From DAISKN01 sp964553925 (GTDB lineage: Bacteria > Acidobacteriota > Vicinamibacteria > Marinacidobacterales > SMYC01): a stretch of DNA of 64,000 nucleotides. Each line of letters starts with the position of its first letter. The stretch's first letter is position 1. Below are positions 7,705 through 17,300 of this stretch, one piece after another. The notes under the pieces are model-generated. The model saw only the letters and a program-made list of their open reading frames with translations. It made no database searches and was not told where the DNA came from. Position numbers and translations under genes: made by a program. The stretch is taken from the NCBI GenBank assembly GCA_964553925.1, contig CAZKNR010000141.1, forward strand, positions 43,844 through 107,843, given 5' to 3'.

Positions 7705-8627
7705 CCACGTGGGCGCTCCAGCCGCGATGCGGCCAAGCTGAGAAGCTCCGGCACCGATGAGAGGTACCAGTAGGTGTCGCTGACGTGCCCGTGACCCAGG
7801 TACGTAGAGAGCACGGGCATTCGCGGCTCAACATCGACTCCCTCCCGATACCAGCGCAACACGGTTCGGACGGCGAACGCATGACGGAAGTCGTGAAGCC
7901 TTGGCCCGTGATGGTCTGTGGGCCCTCGCAATCCGACCTTACGCGACAGCTTATAGAACGTACGGCTCACGCAGGAATGCTCCACCCGCGTACCCCGCTC
8001 CGAGACGAAAAAGCTCGGCGTCTTCGGCCTCGAGTGAATGCGGTCGCGTCGGCGCGCGTAGTCCCGGAGTGCACGCTGTGTGGTTAGGTGCACGGGGATG
8101 ACGCGTGTTTTGTTGAACTTGGTGTGGCGGATCGTGAGTACACCTTGGGTGAGATCCCAATCATCGCGGTTGAGGCGAAGAGCTTCGCCGACCCGTAAGC
8201 CTGTAACCGCGAGCAGGCCGAGCAGCGTCGAGTAGGTCCAGGGACGCAGGCCCGTTGTGGAGGGAGAAAGCGCACGTGCTGCCGCCATCAGCCGCCTAAT
8301 CTCTTTGGCGCTATAGATGTACGGCTGCTTGCGACGCGGACGGTGCGGCAGAAGCCCCAGAGGCGGGACTTCGGTGCGTGGGTCCGATGCGCAGTGGTGC
8401 TGAGCAAAGAGCTGCACGGCACGCAGACGCGCAGCCCAGTGGGCGGGCTGAGCGTTCGCCGGCTGCATAGCCCAACGAAGAGCCATCTCTGTCGTCACGT
8501 AATCGACACCTTGCCGTTCCAGGAACGACACGAAATCGTGCAAGTAGGTGCCCGGGTCTTTCAGCTTGTATCCGAGCGTCCGCCGCAGGCTGAGGTAGTC
8601 CTCGATTGCTTTCAGCAGAGCGGTCAT
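7689..8627 (-). CDS. ritB: RIT element tyrosine recombinase, second gene
   Basis: A 312-residue recombinase with R145 (VTGLRVGEAL), H245-x-x-R248 (LHDFRHAFAVRTVLRW), H279 (YLGHGHVSDTYWYL) and Tyr 286 or 288 as nucleophile. The two candidate tyrosines and the insertion after the HxxR box are typical of the middle member of RIT trios. The start ATG 8627 has an excellent AGGAGGTG ribosome site 4-5 bases upstream and overlaps the ritA stop as ATGA, so translation is coupled. No disruption is seen, and the full set of three intact genes suggests a potentially active element. Confidence 0.85.
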   Translation of the reverse strand: MTALLKAIEDYLSLRRTLGYKLKDPGTYLHDFVSFLERQGVDYVTTEMALRWAMQPANAQPAHWAARLRAVQLFAQHHCASDPRTEVPPLGLLPHRPRRKQPYIYSAKEIRRLMAAARALSPSTTGLRPWTYSTLLGLLAVTGLRVGEALRLNRDDWDLTQGVLTIRHTKFNKTRVIPVHLTTQRALRDYARRRDRIHSRPKTPSFFVSERGTRVEHSCVSRTFYKLSRKVGLRGPTDHHGPRLHDFRHAFAVRTVLRWYREGVDVEPRMPVLSTYLGHGHVSDTYWYLSSVPELLSLAASRLERPRGWHLP

Positions 8628-9598
8628 GCTTCACCTCCTGAGGGCCAGGGATGGGCCAAGGCTCGCAAGGCAACCAGATCAACCTTCGCGTAGATGCTCG
8701 TCGTGTCCACCAAACGATGCCTCAGGATCTCGCCAATCTCGGCGAGCGACGCACCCTTGCGAAGCATCTCGGTGGCCAGAGAATGCCGAAGCAGATGGGC
8801 ACCCTTGCGCGGCGATGCGATGCCGGCGCGTGCGAGCGCGCGCCTAACGATGGTGCAGACCGCCACCGAGCTGGCGAACCCGCGAAGAGGTGCCCGCCGC
8901 CGCACGAAGAGCCGACGGGTAGAGCAGTCCCGAGGGCGTCCCTGACGCAGGTAGGCGGCCATGGCCTGGCCTACGTCCCGTGGGATTGGTAGCCGATCCT
9001 CTCGACCGCCTTTGCCTCGCACCGTCAACTCTCCCGCCTCCCAGTCGAGGTCGTCGAGCGTCAGTGCGACAACCTCGCCTGCACGAAGGCCGAGCCGCGC
9101 CAGCAACAGCAGCAACGTGTAGTCCCGCTGCCCGGTGACCGTTTCTCGACGGCAGGAACTGATGAGTCGTTGCACTTCGTCGGCCTGCAAAGACTTCGGC
9201 AAGTCCGACAACCGCCAGTCCGCCACCTTGGGCACGGTGGACGCAAGGTCGATGGTGATGTCCCCGCGCCACCGAAGGAACCGGAAGAAAGAACGGAGCG
9301 CGCCCACCATCAGCTTGATCCTTTTAGGACCAACCGTGTGTAGCTTCTGCAGGAGAAAGCGCTTCACATCGGGAGCACGCACCTCACACATGACGACCGG
9401 GCTTTTCCGGAAGCGGTGCTCGAGAAAGCTCTGTACAAATGGCAGGCTGTTCTTCAGAGTCGCCTGAGACAGCCCCCGTTCCACGGTGAGGTACTGCCCG
9501 AACTCACGTTCGAGCCGTTGCGACGGGTTCTCGTCATCATCCGGCTTCGGCCGAGGAACAACCGCTGCCTCCCTGAGCAACTCCAACAGATCACCCAA
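8624..9598 (-). CDS. ritA: RIT element tyrosine recombinase, first gene
   Basis: A 324-residue recombinase with R172 (ARLGLRAGEVVALTLDDLDW), K in the RGKGGRED hairpin, H268-x-x-R271 (GAHLLRHSLATEML), H294 (EILRHRLVDTT) and Y303 (SIYAKVD). The N-terminal about 110 residues form a core-binding domain. The reading frame begins with TTG 9598, with GAGG a few bases upstream; no in-frame ATG offers a better choice. It is the first gene of the three-gene unit and overlaps ritB by four bases. The Arg in place of Gly before His III (LRHRLVD) is a small deviation seen in divergent members. Confidence 0.83.
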   Translation of the reverse strand: MGDLLELLREAAVVPRPKPDDDENPSQRLEREFGQYLTVERGLSQATLKNSLPFVQSFLEHRFRKSPVVMCEVRAPDVKRFLLQKLHTVGPKRIKLMVGALRSFFRFLRWRGDITIDLASTVPKVADWRLSDLPKSLQADEVQRLISSCRRETVTGQRDYTLLLLLARLGLRAGEVVALTLDDLDWEAGELTVRGKGGREDRLPIPRDVGQAMAAYLRQGRPRDCSTRRLFVRRRAPLRGFASSVAVCTIVRRALARAGIASPRKGAHLLRHSLATEMLRKGASLAEIGEILRHRLVDTTSIYAKVDLVALRALAHPWPSGGEA

Positions 9599-9688
9599 CG
9601 TCCTCGCGTCACCCCGACCGCGACGACGACGACGCCTGAGATACTTGACGACTATCTGCTATTTTTTCGGATCGATCCGTTCTGGGGG

Positions 9689-9826
9689 ATGCTGGACATC
9701 GGCTGGGCCTACACCGACGCGTCCTGGGGAATCCTGGCGCTTTTTTTCCTCGCCGGCACGAGCGTGGCCGCGAAACGCGGCCACGGGCGCGTCGACGAAA
9801 AGAAGAGTACGAAAGGTGCAGAGTGA
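9689..9826 (+). CDS. Possible 45-residue single-TM protein or gene fragment
   Basis: ATG 9689, preceded by a G-rich run, opens MLDIGWAYTDASWGILALFF and reaches a stop at 9824-9826. It reads as one hydrophobic helix followed by a positively charged tail (KRGHGRVDEKK). In-frame sequence upstream (RIDPFW before the Met) also looks protein-like, so this may be the 3' remnant of a longer gene interrupted near 9650. No family is recognised. It would be the only plus-strand gene in the RIT neighbourhood. Confidence 0.3.
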   Translation: MLDIGWAYTDASWGILALFFLAGTSVAAKRGHGRVDEKKSTKGAE

Positions 9827-10009
9827 AGCGGCACGTACGCCTTGTTTTTCAACCACGCGCAAGAGCTGAGCTGGGCACGACGCCCACCACCGCTGTTCAC
9901 CGGCCGGCAACGCGATTGCTCGCATCGAACAGGATCGATCGCCAACACATCCATGCAATCGCGGTGACGGCCGCGGCTCCGTCCTCGCTACCGGCACCAG
10001 CAGAGGGGA
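9827..10009. other. Short non-coding stretch before the palindrome array
   Basis: No convincing frame, promoter or repeat was seen. It leads directly into the nested palindromes starting at 10010. Confidence 0.35.
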
Positions 10010-10382
10010 GCCCCCTGGAAGGGGGCGGACGGGCCATCTGCCGGCTGGCTCACGATCCCATCCCCGCCCGCCCCAAGTTCCCCTCGCGAGCCACAGGATC
10101 CTTCATCCGCTCGCGAGGGGCATGGACATAATCGCCTGCGATTATGTCAAGGTCACGCGAAGCGTGACCCGGAGGAGGGAGCCGGCCAGGGCAAGGTCCG
10201 ATAAGGCAGCCTTATCGGATCGCGCTGCAAGAGCCGTGACAGGCTCGCCCACGATCTTCTACATCCGCGAGCCTGGCGCGGCTCTTGGCACCCGCGACGA
10301 AGCCTTGCCCGGTCGGCCCCGGGCCGAGGCCGGCTCCCTCCGGAGCTTGGGGCGGGCGACATCCAAGCACAAGCCAGCCGGC
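10010..10382. repeat. Nested perfect palindromes forming a multibranched fold
   Basis: Every arm below is an exact complement. The outer stem is 10040-10050 with 10372-10382. Stem 2 is 10065-10077 with 10346-10358 (13 bp). Inside it are three hairpins: 10080-10090/10110-10120, 10125-10134/10139-10148 and 10151-10158/10162-10169. Then come stem 3, 10174-10187 with 10328-10341 (14 bp), and stem 4, 10189-10196 with 10303-10310. Inside that are hairpin 10197-10206/10210-10219 and stem 10229-10235/10280-10286, enclosing 10241-10248/10267-10274. Another hairpin, GCCCCC-TGGAA-GGGGGC (10010-10026, with a 5-nt loop), precedes the fold. The order is strictly nested with no crossing. No gene overlaps it. 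It could be a structured RNA, a single-stranded-DNA recombination site, or palindromic elements inserted into one another. Confidence 0.75.
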
Positions 10383-10427
10383 CTCCAGGGTGGGCGGGGG
10401 TATTAAATCCGGATGCCGAGTCGCCGA

Positions 10428-10458
10428 GGACCGGAATCGTGGATCGGGATTCCGGTCC
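10428..10458. repeat. Isolated 11-bp hairpin after the palindrome array
   Basis: GGACCGGAATC (10428-10438) pairs exactly with GATTCCGGTCC (10448-10458) around a 9-nt loop. No U-tract follows on either strand, so it is not a canonical terminator. It continues the palindrome-rich interval. Confidence 0.6.
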
Positions 10459-10746
10459 GAGGAGACTCCTCCTTCTGGAAAGCACCCAACAGCCGCCGAA
10501 GGGCGCACGGCTTGCCCCATCCCCTTTCATCCACTGCAAGCCGCGTGACCTTCGGCCTCACAACAAAGCTCCGGCCAGGTCGAGGTCACGACAAGAACGG
10601 GCGATTTCATCTCGCACTTGTCGAAACGCTGGCAGTTGAACGGCTCCTTCTGAAGCAGCCCCTACACGGGCCGAAGAGAACATCGGCGCTATTTGAACAT
10701 CGTGACCTCATCACGTGCTCGCCCGTCCTAATCTCCAACGACGCAG
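10459..10746. other. Spacer downstream of the giant operon
   Basis: This lies between the palindromes and the stop of the immunity gene at 10747. Several open frames cross it but none has recognisable motifs. No U-tract terminator for the minus-strand operon was found. Confidence 0.35.
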
Positions 10747-11367
10747 TCAACGGTCAGCCGACGAACGCCACACATCGACGTTGTCCCTATTCAAGATGGA
10801 TTCAATCTTGTCTCTGTCGAAAACGACTAGATAACCCGGCGGCAACCCAAGTACCTGCAAAAGATCGGGTCGGTGCTTAAGAAGTTCGAAGACGTAGATA
10901 GCCTCAAGTGGTGGCTGTTCCTCCGTGTTTATCACCGGGCCTATGTACCATCCAGAGTCACCTTTCGCTACATTTGCTGTTCGCTCTAAGTAGACACGCT
11001 CGAGGTGCAATACGCCTTTCGCGATCACAACTTTGTCCTGGAAACTGGCAGTTTCCCCTTCTACGCCTAGGCGTCTCAAAACATCGTTCTGCTTTGCCTG
11101 GACTTCGAGACAGACAGTCAGATCGTCCGTCGCGTCGCGGAAGGGGTCCCGTGCAAAATCAGGTGCGAGCAAGGTGAACTCACCAGAGGTCCCGGCTACC
11201 GTGAGCATCACCCAACCGAGTTCAATCCTAGAGCCATCTCTGAGAATCTCGGATTCCAGTTCCAGCTTTCCGAGTAAATCCAAAACCCATTGGGCCTGCA
11301 GCGCGACTCTCTGGGCACACCTAACCGTTACTCGCTTGACACCGATTACGGCAGTGGTCTCGATCAT
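10747..11367 (-). CDS. Probable immunity protein for the giant Rhs toxin (DSGW motif, Imm33-like)
   Basis: A 206-residue soluble protein whose ATG overlaps the rhs stop (ATGA, 11364-11367). The C-terminal half carries GDSGWYIGPV, then FELLKHRPDLLQVLGLPPGY and VVFDRDKIESI. A DSGW motif in a small protein beside a polymorphic toxin is reminiscent of the Imm33/DUF2185 immunity family, but the match is from memory and only partial. The N-terminal about 100 residues are not recognised. Lack of a signal peptide fits a cytoplasmic antidote to an HNH-type nuclease. As the last gene of the operon it would be translated in proportion to the toxin. Confidence 0.65.
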   Translation of the reverse strand: MIETTAVIGVKRVTVRCAQRVALQAQWVLDLLGKLELESEILRDGSRIELGWVMLTVAGTSGEFTLLAPDFARDPFRDATDDLTVCLEVQAKQNDVLRRLGVEGETASFQDKVVIAKGVLHLERVYLERTANVAKGDSGWYIGPVINTEEQPPLEAIYVFELLKHRPDLLQVLGLPPGYLVVFDRDKIESILNRDNVDVWRSSADR

Positions 11368-14300
11368 CGCCCTCGTCTATCACTGATGGCACGTTCTAAG
11401 GCTGCACGAGCAGCGGCCTCCGCTTCCAGCATCTGCGACCGCACCTGTGGCGGCACGGGCCCAAGGCGAGAATGGCCCCGCCATGACTCCCAGCTACGCG
11501 CTCCCTTGGACGCGTTCGTTGGTTTTCCCAAGCCGATGGCGTTCCCCGGAGTGTTCAATACTTCGCGCTGGGCCGCAGCTGACAGCTCGGCGAAACCGGG
11601 CATCTTGGAGATTTCTTTCATCGGCACAATATGATCGGCCTCAAAACGACTAACAGGATATCCGTACACAGGGTCAACCTTGGGACTGTCTTCCGGATTT
11701 ACGAGCTGTCGCATCGCTCGGCTTGGGGTTTGTCGCCTTAATCTCGCGTACTCGCTCGTGGTTAATTCTTTGCCCGTGGCCGTTGAAAGCGCATTCTCTT
11801 CTAAAGCTGCAAAGTCGGGTGCATTACTTTCTGTTGACGCGGTCGCCTCAGTCAACTCGCCTGTAGATCTCCCCGCGGAGATCTTGGACCCGGCGAATCT
11901 CGTGACCCTTACGCTACCCTCTAGAACAGTGACCGCGAGTGCGGCAGTCGGTGCAACAAACTCCTCTGTATAGACGTCACCCGCTCCGAAGTGGTCATCA
12001 TGGAGGAGCCTTTCCTCAGCCTTCTCAAGAGCTCGGGCTTGCCGCTCGGGCAGCGTGGCCACGAACTCAACAACATCTTCAGTGCGCCGCGCCGCGCCCT
12101 CGACGATAATGTCGCCACGCCCTCTCGCCCCATAGTGAATCAGTTTGCTAGCATCCTCGAGAAAGCCCAGTGCCATTCCGGCAAAAGTCTTCGCGCTCGC
12201 CCAAAGTGACCCCAACGACCGGGCCGCGGTATCACTTTGAAGCATCGCCTCGGACTGGAGCTGTTGAGACCGTTCCTCAGGGGACAACGTGTCAAGCCAT
12301 TGCTTGCGGAAGTACTCGTCATCAGCGCCAACAGCTTGGCGACCGTTGCGATCGACGAGTCTTCCGGGATTAGCAAAAGCGTAGAAGTACCGATGCAGAC
12401 TTGGCGGGTTGCTGGTCTCCCCGAGGTAGTCATCCTGACTCAGGAACCTGCCAACTTCAGAGTCGTAGAACCTGGCCTTGGCGTATATGAGCCCGGTTTC
12501 TCCGTCGAGCTCATGCCCGGTGAAGGTGAAGTTGTTCGCGCTCGCTCCGATGCGGTCGCGCTCGTTACCCCATGCGTCGTAGAAGATCGATTGGCGCGAG
12601 CCTCCAGCACCATCGGTCAGGCTGACCGTCGAACGCAGACCATCTAAGTGGAAGAAGCTCCGCCCCTCTCCGCGGTTGTCGAGGCGGACGAGCTGATCCA
12701 TCCCGTAGTCGTACTTGGAGACGGTGTTGTTGACCTGGTCGGCTTCGGTCACGACCGAGAGCTGGTCGTAGGTGTACTGGCGCCGTCCGTCGTCGCCGAT
12801 CTTCAGAATCCTTCGGCCGTCGTAGTCGTACCCATACCGGCCCAGGATGCTCGGGCCTTGTCGCACTTCCCCGAGCTGGTCGCGGATGTCGAAGAAGAAG
12901 TTCGTCGTGACGCCGCCCTTCGTCTTCGACGTCGTATTCCCGTTCGCGTCGTACGAGTATCGAGTGAGCTCGGCGCCGGTGGTGGTGTCAGTGATCCGCT
13001 CGAGGCGGTTGATGGCGTCGTAGTGGAAGGTTTCGTCGGAGGCCTCGGCGCCCGTCGTGACTTCTTGAATGCGGTTGCCGGCTTGGTCGTACTCATACTC
13101 GACCGCCTTGTCCGGGTAGGTGACCGTCTTCAGCCGGTTGACGAAGTCGTAGGTGTACTCCGTCGTCTCCGTCCGGCCGGCGTTGGTCTCGACCTGACGT
13201 TCGCGGTTGGAGTTTGGGTTGTACGTGTACTCATAGGCCGAGATGACGCCTGTCGGACCCACGTGGGTAATCGTGTCCGTTCGGTCGGCGGCGTCGTAGA
13301 GGTAGGTCGAGACCGTGCCGTTGGGATTGGTGACGGCCTTCTTCAGGTCATCCGGGAAGTACTCGTACCGGACGACTTGGCCGTCGTCGAGAGTGAGGGT
13401 CTCGAGGCGGTTGAGCTCGTCGTAGGCGTAGACGGTGCGCTTGCCGTCCGGATCGATCAGGAGGGTTCTATTTCCCTGACCATCGTAGTCGTAAACGAGC
13501 GCACTTCCCCACGCGTCGGTCTCAGTCTCAAGCCGGTCGAGGTTATCGTAGGTCTTGAAGCTCGAGACCACCGCGGGAGGATCCGTGCCCGAGCTCTTGG
13601 TCTCGTCGATTCTTTCGACGTCGTCATTCGGGTTGTAGACGTAATCGATCCGATGCGTCCTCGTGAAGAGCGTGAGATCGGCCGGGGTGAGGTTGTACTG
13701 CTTGAACTTCAGACGGTTGAGCTCGTCGTAGTCGAAGTCGATGATCTGGCCTTTGGGGTCGGTGAGTTTGATCTCGTTCCCGTTGGCATCGTAGTCGTGG
13801 TTCGTCGTGAGGTTGAACCCGCCGGGGTCCTGCGTCATGAGCTCCAGGCGGTTGAGCTTGTCGTAACTGAAGGTGACGATGTTTCCTTCTCCGTCTTGCT
13901 GGAAGATCCGGTTGCGGTTTGGGTCGTACCGGTACGAATAGACCCCTCCGTCGGGCATTCGCACTTCGAGGAGCTCGTTCAGTTCCCCGTAGTCGTGCTC
14001 CGTGCGGTGCGCAAGTCCCTTGGGCTCGATCACCGCGGTGCGGTTGCCGTCGGGGTCGTACTCGTAGGTGGTTACGTTTCCTTCGCCGTCCTCGCTCGTC
14101 TCCACCCGATTGAGGTCGTCGTAGACGTTGTGGACGTCGAACGGCTTTCCCGTAGTCCGACCGTCCTTCTGTTCCAGGAAGTTTCCCACTTTGTCGTACC
14201 TGAAGGTCGTCGTGGTCGAGAGGGAAGTGAACAGAGCGTCCGTGCGCGAGGTGAGCCGGTTGGCTCCGTCGTACACGAACTGAGTTCGGTTGCCGTTGGC

Positions 14301-17300
14301 GTCGATGCTCGCAACCCGATTGTTCAGGCCGTCGTATTCGTGTCGCTCGAGGACGACGCTGGAGCGAGTTACGGAGAGAAGCCGGCCCAGGGCGTCGAGC
14401 TGGGTTCGCTTTTCGATTCCGCGCTTGTCGGTCTCGATCACCTGGCGGGCGGCATCGATATAGGTTGTCGAGAGCGTCTGCAGAAGCGCGTCGGTCACCT
14501 TCGTCAGGCGGTGGATGCCGTCGTACTCGAACGCCGTGCGCCGACCCTTCTTGTCCACCTCGGCGATCTTGTCCACGCCGTCGTACTCGAAGGTCTGGAA
14601 GAACCCGTTGGGGTCTGTGATCCTCGTCACCCGGCCCCGGGCGTCCATCTCGAAGGTGGTCGCATTGTTGCGGGCGTCATGTTCAACTCGCTTCCTCTCA
14701 TGGTCGAGGTAGGTGACTTCCGAGACGATCAGAGCGCCTCCGCCGGTGATGGGCTGGTCGATCTCCGTGCTGAGCAGACGGCCGAGGTGGTCGTAGGCAA
14801 ACCGCGAAGCGAGTCCCCGGCGGTTCACCTCCTCGATCTTGTTTCCCTCCCCGTCATAGGAGAAGCGGGACATCAGGCTCAACGGATGGTGGACCTCCAC
14901 CAGGCGGTTTTTCTCGTCGTAAACGAACTTCGTCTCCCTCCCCTCCGCGTCCAGGCTCTTCTTCAGATTCCCGTTCGCATCGTAGAAGCTCGTGGTCTCG
15001 AGAATCTCGTCCCCCGTCTCCTGAGAGACCTGGTGCACGCGGTCGAAGCCGTCGAGCTGAGTCGTCCTTCGGAATCCTCTTGGATCGGTCTCGACTATGG
15101 TGTGGGCGCTGTCGTCGTAGTCGAACGTCGTCTCGTACGTGAACCCGGCACCGGTCGCTTCCCTTCGCTCCGGACGATTCAGAAAATCGTACTCAACGCG
15201 CGTCACGAGACCTCGGGTCACGTCGTCCTCGAGCGTCCGGTTCCCCGACCCGTCGTAGTCGAACCGAGCCACGTTTCCTACTGCGTCCTGCCGCTCCGTC
15301 ACCCGGTTGAGGGCGTCGTAGGTGAAGAGCGTCGTCTTTCCGTTGGCGTCCGTCTCGCCGGTCTTGTTCCCCACCCGGTCGTAACCGAACCTCTCCTCGT
15401 GGGAGGTGGGGAGGACCCGCCTCTTCACCCGATAGAGCTCGTCGGGCTCGAACGCCGTCCGGCTCTGGTAGATGTCCGTCTCCGCAATCTTGTTTCCCAC
15501 CTCGTCGTATTCGAAGGTCGAGACGGTCTGACCTGTCACGTCCACCTTCTCCAGGCGGTTCAGGGCATCGTACTTGTTGACGCTCACCACCCCGCGACGG
15601 TCGGTCTTCTGGGTCAGGTTCGAGTTCTCGTCATAAAGCATCGAAGAGACCAGGACCCGGTCCGAGAGCCGTTCCTCCACCCGTATCACCCGGTTCAGGC
15701 CGTCGATGACGTACGTCGCCACCAGGCCGAGACCGTTCGTCTCCGTCAGGACCTCTCCTCCCGGGTAGTACGTCCGCGCCATGGATTCCTCGTCGGAGGA
15801 GCCCAGATCGTCGAATCGCCGGGAGAGCGTCACCCGGTCCAGCTCGTCGAAATCTTGCCCCATCCGCCGTCCCATGGTGTCGGACGACGACCGCAGGCGG
15901 CTCCGCGCGTCGTAGACCGTCGTCGTCTCGTTTCCGAGGGCGTCGGTCGTCGTCTCCGGGTTTCCGAAATCATCGTACAGGAAATGGGTGACCTGTCCGG
16001 GGCGAGGCCCCTCCGAGCGCATCAAGTCCCCGTTCGGAAAGTACTCGAAGCGCGTGACGTTCCCTTCGGCGTCTTTCACCGATAGCAGGTTCCCGTTCGT
16101 CTGGTCGATCTCGAAAAACGTCTCCCGCCCCTCCGCGTCCTTCTTGTAGGTCATCTTGTTGAAGAGGCGGTCGTACCGGAACTCCGTCGCAACCGTCCCT
16201 ATGTCGCCGCCGGCGACGATGACCTCGTGGGTCAGGTTCCCGCGGTCGTCGTACTCGAACCGCGTCAGACGTCCCTTCGCGTCGGTCTCCTGGAGCTTGT
16301 GGATGTCGTTCGACGCCCACACCATCGTCGTCAGGATCTGACCGGGCTCCTCGATCTCGAGAGGCGAGCCGTTTCCGTTCAGCACGTACCTCGTCGCGAA
16401 ACCCCGTCCGTCGGTGACCCGCCGGATCCACCGAAATCTCCCCATCTCCAAGAAATCGTACTCGAACGACGTCGTTACTCCCTCCGGCTCGCGCACCTCC
16501 TTCACGTACTCCCACTTCATCCCGAGCGGCGCTCCCGGCTCCTCGCCCGGAAACGTGTCCGCGTCCTCATAGTAAACGTACTCCGTGCGATGGCCGTTGG
16601 GATCCACCCGTGCGGTCATGTTGTATTGGTCGAGAGAGTCGATGGTGTACTCGTAGCGCTCCGTCTTTTCCCCCCTCGTCGCACGCACCAGATTCCCGAG
16701 CTCGTCATATCCATAGCTCACCACGAGGCCCATCGGTCCGGTGACCGACTCGATACGGTACTTCTGCCGGATGGTGCTTTCACTGTAGTGGAGCTCGAGC
16801 GCCCGGCCCGCTTTGCCGCTCGCTTCCTCAGTGGGCTCCTCCTGCACTTTCGAAAGACGGCTCAAACCGTCGTAGATCATTTGCAGCTTGTTCCCGTTCG
16901 GCTCCTCGATGAAGGCGAGCGTCGGGTTCAATCCCCGGAAGACCGCGGCACCTTCCGTCGGCGGGGTGTCCACGAAGTGGTAGCGCACCCGGCCCTTGGT
17001 GAAGAAGTCGTAGCTTCCATCGGGGTTCAGCCGCAGCTCGCCGTGGTAGCCTTTCTGAGCTACGAACCGGTCCCCGCTCCGGACGAAGCGCTGGCCCGTT
17101 CCATCCCCTCCCACCACCGTCACGAAACACTCCGTCGCGATGAGCGTCGAGCCGTAGTTGAAGCTCCACCCCACCCCGAGAGCACTCTCGTCAGAAAATA
17201 GCCCTCCGCTTCCGTGGGTCCTCGAGATCTCGAGCGGGATCCGCCCTCCGATCCGAGCGTCGGTCGAGGACACCACCAGGTGCCCGTCGAAGAGGTTCAC

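Larger units (their letters stand above)
6586..10172 (-). mobile_element. Recombinase-in-trio (RIT) element, approximate ends
   Basis: Three consecutive tyrosine recombinase genes, translationally coupled and on one strand, define RIT elements. The left end cuts a XerC/D-like gene at about 6585. Near each end is a related inverted repeat. On the left, 6677-6695 reads CGCGTGACC then CGG then CATAATC. On the right, the reverse complement of 10140-10159 reads CGCGTGACC then TTGA then CATAATC. The 11-mer GCGTGACCCGG is exact at 6678-6688 and 10162-10172. The right boundary is the weaker: it lies 540 bp beyond ritA, and the recombinase gene cut on the left does not resume there. The interval beyond ritA may be passenger DNA. 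Confidence 0.65.

Noticed and set aside
6694..9598. Tn554-type transposition module
   Set aside because: Tn554 has two tyrosine recombinases plus an unrelated TnpC; all three genes here have the full tyrosine recombinase catalytic set, fitting RIT.
10120..10406. Small plus-strand open frames across the palindrome array
   Set aside because: They are Arg/Ala/Pro-rich by-products of the palindromes, without a ribosome site or motif.
12648..16085. 1145-codon plus-strand open frame antisense to the YD repeats
   Set aside because: It mirrors the periodic YD-repeat coding of the giant rhs gene; its translation is a monotonous V/D/G-rich pattern with no domain.
12400..17300. Dense short repeats that could resemble a CRISPR array
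   Set aside because: Units are irregular, protein-coding YD repeats with conserved codons; no constant repeat-spacer pattern and no cas genes.
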